Assembly (NCBI GenBank): GCA_024710355.1
Contig: JANJUX010000007.1
Location: 62,001-126,000 of the forward strand
Direction of reading: 5' to 3'
Length of the DNA stretch: 64,000 nucleotides
DNA from: Candidatus Rifleibacteriota bacterium
GTDB lineage: Bacteria > Muiribacteriota > Ozemobacteria > Ozemobacterales > Ozemobacteraceae
The notes below the pieces were generated by a model. It was given only the letters and a program-made list of their open reading frames with translations, was not told where the DNA came from and made no database searches. This document shows, one piece after another, positions 1 to 11,687 of the stretch. The number at the start of each line of letters is the position of its first letter. Position 1 is the first letter of the stretch. The position numbers and the translations under genes are program-made.

Positions 1-92
1 TGAACAATAAAGAAATCAACGGTCGCGGCCTCAAAGTTAATGAAGCCAAGCCCCGCGAAGATCGCCCGGCTCGCAGACCTTCACGCTACTAA
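1..92 (+). CDS. RRM-type RNA-binding protein, C-terminal end only
   Basis: Only the last 29 codons are in the window; the gene enters from the left edge and stops at 90-92. The residues read NNKEINGRGLKVNEAKPRE followed by an Arg/Pro-rich tail. This matches the last beta-strand of an RNA-recognition motif (the 'G-R-x-L-x-V-N-E-A-x-P' ending) as found in the small cyanobacterial/proteobacterial RRM proteins of about 80-110 residues that bind single-stranded RNA. The RNP1 and RNP2 motifs lie outside the window, so the assignment rests on this ending. A strong terminator follows directly. Confidence 0.7.
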   Translation, partial: NNKEINGRGLKVNEAKPREDRPARRPSRY

Positions 93-114
93 TTCTTAAT
101 TAGTAACCGAAGCG

Positions 115-150
115 CCGCCGTAATCCACAAGATTACGGCGGTTTTTCATT
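115..150 (+). terminator. Intrinsic terminator after RRM gene
   Basis: A perfect 11-bp stem (115-125 paired with 131-141) with a 5-nt loop is followed by a T-rich run. It lies 23 nt after the RRM stop codon. Confidence 0.9.
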
Positions 151-178
151 TTAGCTTTCCCTGATGATATGTTATACT
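151..178 (+). promoter_or_regulatory. Candidate promoter for the DUF2339 gene
   Basis: An extended -10 element TGTTATACT ends at 178. A weak -35 (TTAGCT, 151-156) lies 16 nt upstream. The predicted leader is about 80 nt before the start codon at 268. Confidence 0.45.
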
Positions 179-267
179 CTGACATGACAATCTGGGCCGG
201 CCTCAGATAAAGATTATGCGACAAGGCTAAAGCCGAAAAGTTAAACCAGGCCAGGGGAGAGCAGATC

Positions 268-3200
268 ATGCTTGAATTTTTACTTGCCGTATTAGTAATT
301 TACCTGGTGGCAGACCGATTCAATGCTTTAAAAAAACACCTGCTAGAGAGAATTGCCGACCTTGAAAATCAGGTAAAGTTTTTAAATGACAAGGTCAATG
401 CCCTCAAAAGAAACATTGACCGCCAGAATCGCTCAGAAGCCGCCGCTGCCCGAACTAAAGACGTGGCAACTGCCGAAAAAGCTTTGCCCGAGAATGTTGC
501 AGAGCCAGGCATCAGCCCGGAACCCACCAGAAAAACTCTGGCAGAAGTCGACAGTGAAAAGCTCAGACCCACTGAGCCTGCCACCGGAAAACCTTCATTT
601 CAGTCTTCGCAGCCAATTTCTGCCTTTTCTGACAAAAAACCGGCCGCCGATTTTTCGGGTCTCAGTTTTGACCAGCCTGGCAAAGAAGTCTCCGGACAAA
701 ACACCGAGGGCTATGAATGGCTGAAAAAATCCCGTGAAGATACAACTGAGCGTCATTCTGGTGCTGTTCACACTGATAGCTCTGCTGCTTCAAACGAAAA
801 AACCGAAGACAGGACTTCGGAAACAGCCGAAAAAACTATAGCCCCCGATATCTCTGACAGAAAAGCCGAGCTTAATTCAGATCCTGGTGCAAAAACTTCC
901 GGCACGGGTAAAGCCGCCCATGGCGGTCCAGGTGGCCCTGGCGGTCCGAAAAAGCCTGAAAATCCCCCTGATGATTGGGGAGAAGGCTGGCGACGCTTTA
1001 AGTCCAGCGTCGACTGGGAGCAGTTCACCGGTGCCATGCTTTTTGCCTGGCTGGGGGGGCTTGCTTTGTTTATCGGTGCCGGCTTCTTTGTTAAATACAG
1101 CATCGATAAAAATCTGATTTCGCCGGTTATGCGACTGGTGATCGGAGCTCTTGTAGGCCTGGGCATGATTGGCGGTTCATTCAGATTTGAGCGCGGTCGC
1201 TACGATACGATGCGTCAAACCTTTGCCGCCGGCGGTGTCGGTGTTCTCTATTCGGTTTTCTTTGCTGCAACTCTTTATTATGAATATCTGCCGAAGCCCG
1301 CTGGTTTCGCTGCACTATCGATCGTTTCTGCCGCTGCTTTCGTTCTGGCGCTTTTTCACCGCGGTGTTGCCATCTCGGTGCTAGGCGGCGTCGGTGCCTA
1401 TCTGACACCTCTGCTGGTTACCACCGGGCAGGGTGGGCTGCTCTCGCTGTTCACTTACCTGTCAGTTGTAAATATCGGTCTTTTTCAGGTTGTCAGGCGC
1501 CTTGAATCGAATGCTCTGCTGCTGTTCGCTTCTATTGGCACAATGTTTTCGCTTGGTTGCGGTACATTTCTCGCTGATCCGCTGCCCGAGGGCATGCCAA
1601 TTTTTATCGCATGGTCGGCAAACCTCGCGCTGTTTGCATTTTTTCTCGACCGAATCAAAGGCGATCCGGTCGTCAGCACTTCTATCAGGTGTACCGGCAT
1701 TGCAATTTTTTCGGTCAGTGCCGCAATCGCTTTGCTTGTCACTCTTGGCTACACATCGAGCGCCCCGATGGCTATGATGGCGGCTGCGATGACCATCGCG
1801 ACCGCTCTGGCGTTCAGGCAGTCGGCCTGGCATGAAATGGTCATACCCTATGCCGCCATAACTTTTCTGGTGTCGGCATTCTGGGCTCTGACAAGATTTA
1901 ATGCCGGCAGCTCACACTGGGCTTTTCTAGCTTTTTTCGTGTATGGGATTGCCGGCGGTATCGGGCCAGTACTGCTGATTTACCGCAATGGTATCAGCCA
2001 GAGATTTCTTACCTGGTTCAGAGTCTTTCCGGTCGCCCTTGCCGCGTTGTTGCTGCTGACCCTGGTGGTAACACCACAGATGTCATTCATGTTCTGGCCG
2101 CTCACCATTGCTTTGCAGCTGATTGGCATCTTTGTCAGCATGATTTTTGGAGCGATTCCGCAACTCTTTGCGATGACAGTGATCCTTGTCATTGCCGCAA
2201 TAATCTGGCTTACCGCCGGTTCGCCGGTTGCATTGCCACTGGCATTCTACGGTTTTCTGCTGGTGGCCGGCGCTCTTGTCGTGCTGGCGACCTTCTACTG
2301 CCTGGCAAAAGTTGCAGAATGGGGGGCGACGCTCAAGCTCAGCCCTGAAATCACCGACAAGGCCCGCCTCAACCCGGCAATGACCGAGTGGATGTCTTCG
2401 GCACCAATCATCGGCATATTCGTGCTGCTCGGCCTCGCGTTTTCGATGCCGGGGCAAATCAATGCCAGCCCGGGCATGCTGACTCTGGTGTGTTTCATGG
2501 CAATTGCCATCGCCCTCAGTCGTCGCCTCAAATTCGAATATATGGGCGCTATTACTCTGTTGACCGCCGGTTTTGCCCAGGCTTTCTGGGCACTGCGACC
2601 CGATCTCGCGTCTGCCGGCCAGCCATTTGTCTCGATGCTCTGGTCAGGCGGACTGTATATAGCTTCATTGATCCTGCCATTCGTCCTCTTCAAAGACTTT
2701 GCCGTTTCGCGGCGCATCTGGATGAGCTGGTCGATCTTCGAGCTCGCTCAGGCGCTATTCTTTGTTTATGCCGCAGATAAGATGTGGCAGCGCGAAATAT
2801 CAGGCTGGATACCGGTTGTTCTTGCATGTCTCAAGTTTCCTGCGGTCTCGGCGCTGGTTTCACAGCTGGCCGGCCGTGCCGAGCGCAACAGCATTCTCGC
2901 CTGCCATGGCGGTGTTTTACTGTTCTACATTTCTTTGACCCCGTTTCTGCTTCTGGAAACAGGCTGGCTTGGCCTGGTGCTGGTTCTCGAATCGGTGGGC
3001 CTGCTCTGGCTCAACCATCGCGTCGAACACAACGGGTTGCGACGTGTCGCTGCCGTTATGGCCCCGGTCGGTCTCTACCTGCTCCTTTCGTGGCTGCCGC
3101 AGATGAAAGGGCCCGAAAGTATAATCATTCTGAATCCGGCGGTTATTTCGGTTCTGGTTGCGGTAATCGCCATGTTTGGTGCGGTGCGCCTCGCCCCACA

Positions 3201-4416
3201 CCCTGATGACCGACTCTGGAAATGGAACATCACCAATTACTTCACCTGGATTGCCGTTCTTACCGGCTTTTACTTCGTTAATCTGGTGGTGGCCGACATC
3301 TTTACCGGCTCACATGTGGCAACGGGTTCGACAATCCGCTTTATTCCGATGGCCGGTGATATCCTTCATCGCATCGTTTACACAACTTTGTGGGCTCTGT
3401 TTGGCGCCATACTCTGGAAACGCCAGGATCTGCACATTGCCGTGCGCATTTTTGGCCTGATTCTGCTTGGTCTGGGCGTTTTCTGGCTGATAATGTTCCC
3501 GTTCAACTATGGTTACGCCGTCGCAGCCATGGCGCCTCTGTTCAACATCGGGATGCTGGCTTATCTGCCGATAATGCTGATTCTGCTGTATCTCTTCATG
3601 ACTGAGCCATGGGGTGCAACCTCGGTCAGCATCAAGAACTTTTTCCTGGCCATGCTGCTGATCACCGGTTTTCTCGCTCTCAAAGTCATCAAAGCGACCA
3701 TTTTCCAGGCGGGGCAACCCCTTGATCTGTTTCAGGCCAAAACTGCCTCGATGGCGGTGGCTTCGGCGGCCGGCTGGATTGTCTATGGCCTGGCGATGCT
3801 TGTCTGGCCAAAACGCCTTGACCGCCCCTTCAGAATCGCCGGCCTGATTCTGATGTCGCTGGGTCTGTTACGCACCGTACTTTTCCCGTTCAGATTCGCC
3901 GTAGACTTTGGTGCCATGACGCCGTTGATGAACCGACCGACCCTGCTGTTTGCTTTTGCCATCGGCGTTCTGATCTGGTTGACCCGCCGCCGTCAGGATG
4001 CTTCCTGGCCGTTGCAGTCGGTCGATTCACAACCACTTTTTGCAACGATGCTGGCTTTGATGGTTTTTTATGTTCTCAATGTCGAAATTGCCAGTGTTTT
4101 TGGTCATAGAGAGCGGGCTTTCAGCCTGCTGACCCGTGGCAGCCTGGCACATCAGCTTGGCTACAGCCTTGGCTGGCTGGTCTATGCAATCGGCCTGCTG
4201 GCTTCGGGTATCAGATGGAACCAGGTGCGCGCCCGTCAGGCGGCTCTTATTCTGATTCTGGTCACTTCTGCGAAAATATTTCTTAAAGATCTCTGGGATC
4301 TCGGGCAGCTCTACCGGGTCGCTTCGTTTATCGGCCTGGCCGCTGTTCTGATGCTGGTTTCATATCTGTATCAGCGCTTTCTTGCCAAATCGGGGGTTAA
4401 TGCCAATGAAAAGTAA
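268..4416 (+). CDS. DUF2339 multi-spanning membrane protein
   Basis: A 1382-residue integral membrane protein. Residues 1-16 form one N-terminal membrane segment, followed by a short coiled coil (about 20-50) and a long polar, probably disordered stretch (about 55-240) with a Gly/Pro run. From about residue 250 onward there are dozens of closely spaced hydrophobic segments to the C-terminus. This is the architecture of the DUF2339 (COG5373) family, whose biochemical role is unknown. The start has a GGGAGA ribosome site. The next gene overlaps the 3' end by 11 nt and encodes a DUF3999-like protein; these two families commonly occur side by side, which suggests they act together in the envelope. 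Function cannot be stated beyond that. Confidence 0.85.
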   Translation: MLEFLLAVLVIYLVADRFNALKKHLLERIADLENQVKFLNDKVNALKRNIDRQNRSEAAAARTKDVATAEKALPENVAEPGISPEPTRKTLAEVDSEKLRPTEPATGKPSFQSSQPISAFSDKKPAADFSGLSFDQPGKEVSGQNTEGYEWLKKSREDTTERHSGAVHTDSSAASNEKTEDRTSETAEKTIAPDISDRKAELNSDPGAKTSGTGKAAHGGPGGPGGPKKPENPPDDWGEGWRRFKSSVDWEQFTGAMLFAWLGGLALFIGAGFFVKYSIDKNLISPVMRLVIGALVGLGMIGGSFRFERGRYDTMRQTFAAGGVGVLYSVFFAATLYYEYLPKPAGFAALSIVSAAAFVLALFHRGVAISVLGGVGAYLTPLLVTTGQGGLLSLFTYLSVVNIGLFQVVRRLESNALLLFASIGTMFSLGCGTFLADPLPEGMPIFIAWSANLALFAFFLDRIKGDPVVSTSIRCTGIAIFSVSAAIALLVTLGYTSSAPMAMMAAAMTIATALAFRQSAWHEMVIPYAAITFLVSAFWALTRFNAGSSHWAFLAFFVYGIAGGIGPVLLIYRNGISQRFLTWFRVFPVALAALLLLTLVVTPQMSFMFWPLTIALQLIGIFVSMIFGAIPQLFAMTVILVIAAIIWLTAGSPVALPLAFYGFLLVAGALVVLATFYCLAKVAEWGATLKLSPEITDKARLNPAMTEWMSSAPIIGIFVLLGLAFSMPGQINASPGMLTLVCFMAIAIALSRRLKFEYMGAITLLTAGFAQAFWALRPDLASAGQPFVSMLWSGGLYIASLILPFVLFKDFAVSRRIWMSWSIFELAQALFFVYAADKMWQREISGWIPVVLACLKFPAVSALVSQLAGRAERNSILACHGGVLLFYISLTPFLLLETGWLGLVLVLESVGLLWLNHRVEHNGLRRVAAVMAPVGLYLLLSWLPQMKGPESIIILNPAVISVLVAVIAMFGAVRLAPHPDDRLWKWNITNYFTWIAVLTGFYFVNLVVADIFTGSHVATGSTIRFIPMAGDILHRIVYTTLWALFGAILWKRQDLHIAVRIFGLILLGLGVFWLIMFPFNYGYAVAAMAPLFNIGMLAYLPIMLILLYLFMTEPWGATSVSIKNFFLAMLLITGFLALKVIKATIFQAGQPLDLFQAKTASMAVASAAGWIVYGLAMLVWPKRLDRPFRIAGLILMSLGLLRTVLFPFRFAVDFGAMTPLMNRPTLLFAFAIGVLIWLTRRRQDASWPLQSVDSQPLFATMLALMVFYVLNVEIASVFGHRERAFSLLTRGSLAHQLGYSLGWLVYAIGLLASGIRWNQVRARQAALILILVTSAKIFLKDLWDLGQLYRVASFIGLAAVLMLVSYLYQRFLAKSGVNANEK

Positions 4417-7102
4417 TAAATGCATTATTTTGCTTGTTGTTTTAATGATGACTATTGCTGCTGTCGCCTCAGCCCAGGGCTGGTTGACCAGGGCAGCGGT
4501 TCAGGTCGCCAACCCGGGTTACAAGAAGGCGGTTCTACCACCAGAATTGCACAGGGCCCCGGAGGATGTCGGCACTTTGAGCAATCTTGATCTCGCGCTT
4601 GTCGGCCCTGATGGCAAGTTTCGCGCCTATGACATGTTTATGCGCACTGCCGGCAGAGCTGAGACAATGGATGTTGCAGCAGAAAAGGTCACTTTGCTTG
4701 ACGACCGCCGTATACTCTGGGAAGGCGCCCTGAACCCAGATCTTCTTTACAGTTCGATCAGAGTTGCTCTTAACGGTGGAAATTTTACCGGCAAAGCTGA
4801 CTTTGAAGCCTTAGCCGGTGAAACCTGGCAGGTGCTCGCGACCGGAACCGCTCTCATGCCTCAGAATGGTGAGACAGCCGCCGAGATCAGGTTTCCTGAA
4901 GCAAAATTTGCCAGGGTCAGATGCTACTTTACCGGCTTTGATGAATACTTCAAGCAGACTCCAGTTTTTGTGCAGTCAGTCATTATGACCGGCCGAAAGT
5001 CGGGGAGTGATTTTGAATACAGAGTTCTAACCCCTGAGTTTGAACAGAGCGAAATCGAGCAGGGTGTTGAAACTCGCGTATTTCTGCCCGGTTCAGGCCT
5101 GCGCATCGAGTCGGTTGAAGTGCAGACTTCGGCGCAGTTCAAGGGTGACTGGCAGATTGGCCGCGAAGAAATCAAACTTGGCCGTCGTGAGTTCGTTCAG
5201 ATTGCCGGGGGCAGCAACCAGGCAATCGCCGGGGAAGAGAAAACCCTTGTGATCAGTTACCCGCATGTATGGGGCAATCGGGCCCTGCTGCTGCGTATGA
5301 AGTCAGATTCGTATTTTGGCAGAATCGAGCTGATCAGGGTTAAGGTCATGCTGCCGAGCATTCAGTTCGTTGCCGATCAGCCCGGCCAGTATGCTCTCGA
5401 AACCGGTCACAAGAGAGAAAATCGCGTTCTTGGTGAGCCGGTCGAAGACAAATCAGCTGCCAGTGAAATTATTGTTTTCGAAAAGTCTGAAGAAAATATA
5501 AGTCTGCAGGCAGAAAGCATACTTAAAACCTTCACCCCGAAAGGCGCCCCGTTCAATGCCGACGGCTACCGGTGGCAGGCGGGCTTTAAAGTCCCGGCTG
5601 CCGGCTTTTTTCAGCTGGTGACCAATGAAAAAATCAGTCTCGACCAGACCCCGGCAGCACTGAGAATCGTCAAAGACGGGTTTCAGATTCCGTATTTTCT
5701 GGGTGGCCGCGAACTGCGCGAACTCGAGATCAAGGCCGATGAAGAATATGAACAGACCGGCAATCGAACGATTTTCATCATCAGATTACCAGAGAAGCTG
5801 AAGAAGCCAACGGCACTCAAATTCAAGGCCCGCGGCATTTTTACCAGAAAACTTAAATTCGAAAAACATGAATTTGGTCAGATCAGCTGGCAGTATTGGC
5901 GTGAAGCCAACTGGGTCAATAAAACCGACTCTGAAAGTGAATTTCAGCTCAGTCTTGCCGACTTCCCTGAAGATCAGAAGGAAATCAGACTGATCGTCGA
6001 GCACGGCAGCAATCAGAAGCTCGAAATTGCTGCGTTTAAAGGCCTTTACCCAGCTTTCGATCTGTTCTTCGTCGCCGGCGAAGCCGGTGACTATCGCCTC
6101 TTGGGTGGCAAAGCCGCCGCTGTCGCTCCGGTTTATGATCTGGCCATGATTGAAAGAAAGCTCAGCGAACTGGCCCCTGAAAAAATAAGACTCGAAAGCA
6201 TCGAGTTCATTGCTTCCGGAACATCCTCCGCTTCTGCTGAGCCCGTGATCGAGCAGGGGGCGCCTTTCAGTGACGGCGGTTACAGCTGGGTGGCAACCTT
6301 TTCTGCTCCTGCCACCGGGTTTTATCAGCTGGCACTCAATCTTAAAGCCGCTCTTGACAGTAACCCCGATGGTATCAGGCTGGTGCGCAACGGGCAGCAG
6401 GTGCCTTATTTCCCGGGTCAGACCTCGGCTGCTGCCATAGATCTGAAATTTACTTCTGAATACAGCCGCGAAAACAACACGACGGTCATCAATATTGAAT
6501 TGCCGGCAGCTTCGAAGCAATGGAACAACATCGAGTTTACCGCGGGCGGCGTTTTCAGCCGCACCCTGACCCTTGAAATCAGAAAACCCGGCAAGCTCGG
6601 CTGGAAAACCTTCGCGACCAGCACCTGGAAAAACAGCACCGATAGCGCCGGAACGCACCGGATTACTCTAAACGGCCTTCCCGAGGGCGAAACAGAGTTG
6701 CGCCTGTCTATACCGCATGGTGATAACAGCCCGATGCAGATCACTTCGGTTAAAGGTCTCTACAGCAGCCGAACTCTGCTGTTTCTTGCCAACGAGCCAG
6801 GTGAATACCATGTTTATGGCGGCAATCCCTCGGCGAAAGCGCCGCGCTACGATCTGGCCATGATCAGCGATTCGCTGCTCACCCGCGAGCCTCACAAGAT
6901 TCAGCTTGGTGAACCGGCCTCGCACAGCGGCGCCAGTCAAGTTAAAAAGCAGGTCGAAGAAGCTTTCAGTGACCGCGGCTGGGGCATTTACGCAATTCTC
7001 GGCCTGGTGACCGCGATTCTGCTGGTGCTTATCGTTCGACTTTTCCCTGAAGAAAAGAAAGCCGAAGCCGCTACTGATACAAAACCAGAAGACAAAGAAT
7101 AG
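4406..7102 (+). CDS. DUF3999-like exported membrane-anchored protein
   Basis: About 898 residues from the chosen ATG. Upstream in-frame TTG (4382) and ATG (4400) are less likely because the GGGGG ribosome site (4392-4396) is spaced correctly only for 4406. Residues 1-24 are a signal peptide ending near AVASAQG. The body is beta-rich and contains two similar segments (around residues 380-560 and 620-800; compare 'FNADGYRWQAGFKVPAAGFF' with 'FSDGGYSWVATFSAPATGFY'), so it has an internal duplication. A single C-terminal membrane helix (WGIYAILGLVTAILLVLIV) is followed by a short charged cytoplasmic tail. Placement directly after DUF2339 with an 11-nt overlap matches the known DUF2339-DUF3999 pairing. 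Most of the protein should face the periplasm. No catalytic motif is recognised. Confidence 0.75.
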   Translation: MKSNKCIILLVVLMMTIAAVASAQGWLTRAAVQVANPGYKKAVLPPELHRAPEDVGTLSNLDLALVGPDGKFRAYDMFMRTAGRAETMDVAAEKVTLLDDRRILWEGALNPDLLYSSIRVALNGGNFTGKADFEALAGETWQVLATGTALMPQNGETAAEIRFPEAKFARVRCYFTGFDEYFKQTPVFVQSVIMTGRKSGSDFEYRVLTPEFEQSEIEQGVETRVFLPGSGLRIESVEVQTSAQFKGDWQIGREEIKLGRREFVQIAGGSNQAIAGEEKTLVISYPHVWGNRALLLRMKSDSYFGRIELIRVKVMLPSIQFVADQPGQYALETGHKRENRVLGEPVEDKSAASEIIVFEKSEENISLQAESILKTFTPKGAPFNADGYRWQAGFKVPAAGFFQLVTNEKISLDQTPAALRIVKDGFQIPYFLGGRELRELEIKADEEYEQTGNRTIFIIRLPEKLKKPTALKFKARGIFTRKLKFEKHEFGQISWQYWREANWVNKTDSESEFQLSLADFPEDQKEIRLIVEHGSNQKLEIAAFKGLYPAFDLFFVAGEAGDYRLLGGKAAAVAPVYDLAMIERKLSELAPEKIRLESIEFIASGTSSASAEPVIEQGAPFSDGGYSWVATFSAPATGFYQLALNLKAALDSNPDGIRLVRNGQQVPYFPGQTSAAAIDLKFTSEYSRENNTTVINIELPAASKQWNNIEFTAGGVFSRTLTLEIRKPGKLGWKTFATSTWKNSTDSAGTHRITLNGLPEGETELRLSIPHGDNSPMQITSVKGLYSSRTLLFLANEPGEYHVYGGNPSAKAPRYDLAMISDSLLTREPHKIQLGEPASHSGASQVKKQVEEAFSDRGWGIYAILGLVTAILLVLIVRLFPEEKKAEAATDTKPEDKE

Positions 7103-7149
7103 CCGCAGATAAAAGCGACCGTTTAAAGAGACTGTTTCAGGCGCAATAA

Positions 7150-7185
7150 AAGAAGCCCCCGGCATTGCCGGGGGCTTCTTTTATT
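7150..7185. terminator. Bidirectional terminator between DUF3999 and helicase genes
   Basis: A 13-bp GC-rich hairpin (stem agaagcccccggc) is flanked by A-rich sequence on the left and T-rich sequence on the right. It can therefore end transcripts from both convergent genes. Confidence 0.88.
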
Positions 7186-7190
7186 GCAAC

Positions 7191-9134
<1,944 letters not shown>

Positions 9135-9276
9135 GAAATATCCATTTCTTTTTCGGTGGAGACAGGCTCAAAACCGATTATGCCGGCTGAGCGAAGGGGT
9201 CTGGTTAATCCGCCGGAAAAAAACCGCCCCGTAAGCAATGGTTAATCGCAAAATTACGATTTCCAAGGTTGCATAG

Positions 9277-9305
9277 ATTGTAACAGATAAATTCGGAAAT
9301 GGCAA
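9277..9305 (-). promoter_or_regulatory. Promoter for the DEAD-box helicase gene
   Basis: On the minus strand, TTGCCA (-35) and TACAAT (-10) are separated by exactly 17 nt. The predicted transcription start near 9270 leaves a leader of about 135 nt. Confidence 0.65.
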
Positions 9306-9392
9306 CTCTGCAAAATCTTCAGATTTACAGATCTTTGAAAAGTTGCCTTGAGAATAGGGCATCCAAAGCTTTATATTGAACAAATCTTTGCG

Positions 9393-10370
9393 TCATCGAT
9401 GAAAAAAAAGATACATTTCGCTGCCGTTTCTATTTGTTTTTCTACAATTCCATTCTTGCAAAGCTTTCTTTTTGAGAAAAAAATCGGCAGGCTTGGTGAG
9501 AATATAAATGGGTAAGCCAATAAACATGAGGATGTAGTCGCGTATCGTTTTGTTTGTTTTTCTGAATTTGTTTTCCAGGCAACATGCTGGAAACCTCAGG
9601 AACCAAAGAGCTATCATCTTTTTTCGAAGATTTCTTATTTTGTTGGCAGCCAGTTCGTTAACGGCATTTGAAGGGTCTGTAAACGTTTTTACAAATTCAA
9701 GCCCGGTTTGGGTAACCCAGTTAAACGCACCAAAGTATTGGCCGCTGTAAAATTCTTCAGTCAGTGAAAAGCCGTATTTTGAACAAATATTGACCATTTG
9801 ATCTGTCGTCAGACGACGAACATGGCCTTCGTCTTCGAAAAAAAAGCGATTTTCCTGATCTGGATTTATGCCGCCTTTGCGTAATAAACATATCTGATGC
9901 TCAAGGCTGCCTGGGTTTCCGCATGGAAGAATATGAAGCATTGCTGCATTCTTTTTCAAGCGGTCAACAATCTCAGCAAAAACTTCCTGGAGATTGAAAA
10001 CATGTTCAAGAACGTGATGAGTAAAAACCAGGTCGAATTTTTTGTTCACAAACTCCTTGTCGTCTGCAGAGAAAAAATTGCACTCCGGATAGCGTTTTCT
10101 TGCATTTGTTACAGCAACTTCACTAATGTCTGACCCCGAAATTTTCCAGCCAGTCGGCAATGCTTGCCTTATTACATCAGTAAAAACTCCGTTTCCGCAA
10201 CCAAAGTCGAGTGCATCGCCGCATTCTGGAAGTGGCAGGTTACGTATCACTTCGAAAACTCTTTGTTTTTTTTCCGCGGGCCATTCGTCCATGTAACCAT
10301 GGGTGTATCTATCCTGGTAGAATTCAATGGCAACATTTTTGCTGTAAAGCGTTTGAGTTTTTGGTGACAT
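9393..10370 (-). CDS. Class I SAM-dependent methyltransferase of the glycan locus
   Basis: 325 residues. Residues ~50-165 carry a Rossmann methyltransferase fold: motif I ALDFGCGNGVFTD, an acidic residue after strand 2 (SGDS), and the post-motif 'FDLVFTHHVLEHV' typical of Methyltransf_11/23 domains. Near residues 275-300 there is a hydrophobic stretch (YILMFIGLPIYILT) that could bind the membrane. The substrate is not evident; the neighbouring glycosyltransferases and flippase suggest a sugar or lipid-linked glycan. The gene is noticeably AT-richer than the genes on either side of the locus. It is divergent from the GT2 gene. Confidence 0.8.
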   Translation of the reverse strand: MSPKTQTLYSKNVAIEFYQDRYTHGYMDEWPAEKKQRVFEVIRNLPLPECGDALDFGCGNGVFTDVIRQALPTGWKISGSDISEVAVTNARKRYPECNFFSADDKEFVNKKFDLVFTHHVLEHVFNLQEVFAEIVDRLKKNAAMLHILPCGNPGSLEHQICLLRKGGINPDQENRFFFEDEGHVRRLTTDQMVNICSKYGFSLTEEFYSGQYFGAFNWVTQTGLEFVKTFTDPSNAVNELAANKIRNLRKKMIALWFLRFPACCLENKFRKTNKTIRDYILMFIGLPIYILTKPADFFLKKKALQEWNCRKTNRNGSEMYLFFHR

Positions 10371-10651
10371 TTTCTCTTATCCTGGATTTATAAAAGATAG
10401 ATTCTGTTGAGCCCGGGCCTGAATATAGGAGCTTATCATAATCCGGGAGAGATGGTTAGCACAATTTGATGCTTTCAGGGATCAACGTTCCGGATGATTT
10501 TGTAGTAAGCAGTTTATTTGGAAAATACAATCTGATAGAATCAAATCTTGCCCGCTTACCTGTGAAATTTGCCTGAAAAGCTTCTTTTCATATTCAAGCC
10601 GGTTCGAAAAGAACTTGCTGAAAAATTCAAACTGGGGTGCAGGATTATAAT

Positions 10652-11683
10652 ATGCCTGTCGTCAGCGTGTTAATGTCAGTTTATAACGGCCAGAAATTTC
10701 TGGACGAGGCCATTCGGAGCGTATTGAATCAGAGTTTTGCTGATTTCGAATTTCTGATCGTTGATGATGGTTCGACCGACTCCAGCGTCAGTATTGTAGA
10801 AAAATACTCAGATCCGAGAATCAAAATTTTAAAAAACGAAAAGAATCTTGGTTTGATTGTTTCCCTAAATAAGCTTATCAATGCCTCAACCGGGAAATAT
10901 CTCGCGCGACTTGACTGCGATGATGTGGCTCATCCTGAACGTTTCAAGCTTCAGGTTGAGGCTATGGAATGTGATAAAACTCTTGTTTTGCTTGGCACCA
11001 ACTGCCGGTTTATCAACGAAGATTCACGGGTTATTTATGGCGGTAGAACCTATTTTTCAGGAGAATTTGATTATCCTGACACGTTTGTCAGGTGGTTGTT
11101 GTTTTTTCCTGAAAACCCATTTGTCCATTCAAGCGTAATGATTCGCCGCGAAACGCTTTTGCATAGCGGGCTTTTATATTCTCCGGATGCCAGGCATGTC
11201 GAAGACTTTGACCTCTGGACAAAGCTTTGCTTTTTCGGAAAGATGAAAATTCTCAAGCAGCCTCTGGTTGATTTTCGCCTGGTTTCAAGCTCGATTACTT
11301 CAAAAAACAACGCCTGGCAAATTGAGAGGAGTAAGGCAATTGCGCTGAGCTTTCGAAGGAGATTTTTGGGTCAGGCATCTGATAATAGCCTTAAAGAAGC
11401 TTCTGAGGTTGGCATTCTTGAATTGAGACAACTATATAAAGTCGTTGCGAGCATTGGAACAGACGAAGAAGCGTTTGATGATCTCATGCGCCGGGATTTT
11501 TGCGGGAGGCTTGTAAAAAAGATGATTGCAGGCATTCTGAGAAATCCGTCTCTTTTGCGCGAAGTACTATTCGTTGTCAAGAACACAGAGGGAATTGGTT
11601 TCGCGGGCTTACTGCAGGCTTTGCTGGCAAAAATGCAACAGAAAATGAATTATCTGTTAAGTGAAAAACGCCAATACAGCTAG
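10652..11683 (+). CDS. Glycosyltransferase family 2
   Basis: 343 residues. The N-terminal GT-A domain begins VSVLMSVYNGQKFLDEAIRS and continues with 'FEFLIVDDGSTD', the nucleotide-binding signature of GT2 enzymes. A DxD-like 'LDCDD' sits around residue 90. The C-terminal third has amphipathic and hydrophobic segments typical of membrane-associated GT2 enzymes. It should transfer a sugar from a nucleotide donor to a growing surface glycan. I chose ATG 10652 rather than the GTG at 10637 because AGGAT (10641-10645) is well spaced for it. Its 3' end lies 4 nt from the convergent GT4 gene. Confidence 0.85.
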   Translation: MPVVSVLMSVYNGQKFLDEAIRSVLNQSFADFEFLIVDDGSTDSSVSIVEKYSDPRIKILKNEKNLGLIVSLNKLINASTGKYLARLDCDDVAHPERFKLQVEAMECDKTLVLLGTNCRFINEDSRVIYGGRTYFSGEFDYPDTFVRWLLFFPENPFVHSSVMIRRETLLHSGLLYSPDARHVEDFDLWTKLCFFGKMKILKQPLVDFRLVSSSITSKNNAWQIERSKAIALSFRRRFLGQASDNSLKEASEVGILELRQLYKVVASIGTDEEAFDDLMRRDFCGRLVKKMIAGILRNPSLLREVLFVVKNTEGIGFAGLLQALLAKMQQKMNYLLSEKRQYS

Positions 11684-11687
11684 GCGG

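Noticed and set aside
5786..6658. Minus-strand open frame of 290 residues
   Set aside because: It is antisense to the DUF3999-like gene with no ribosome site or homology.
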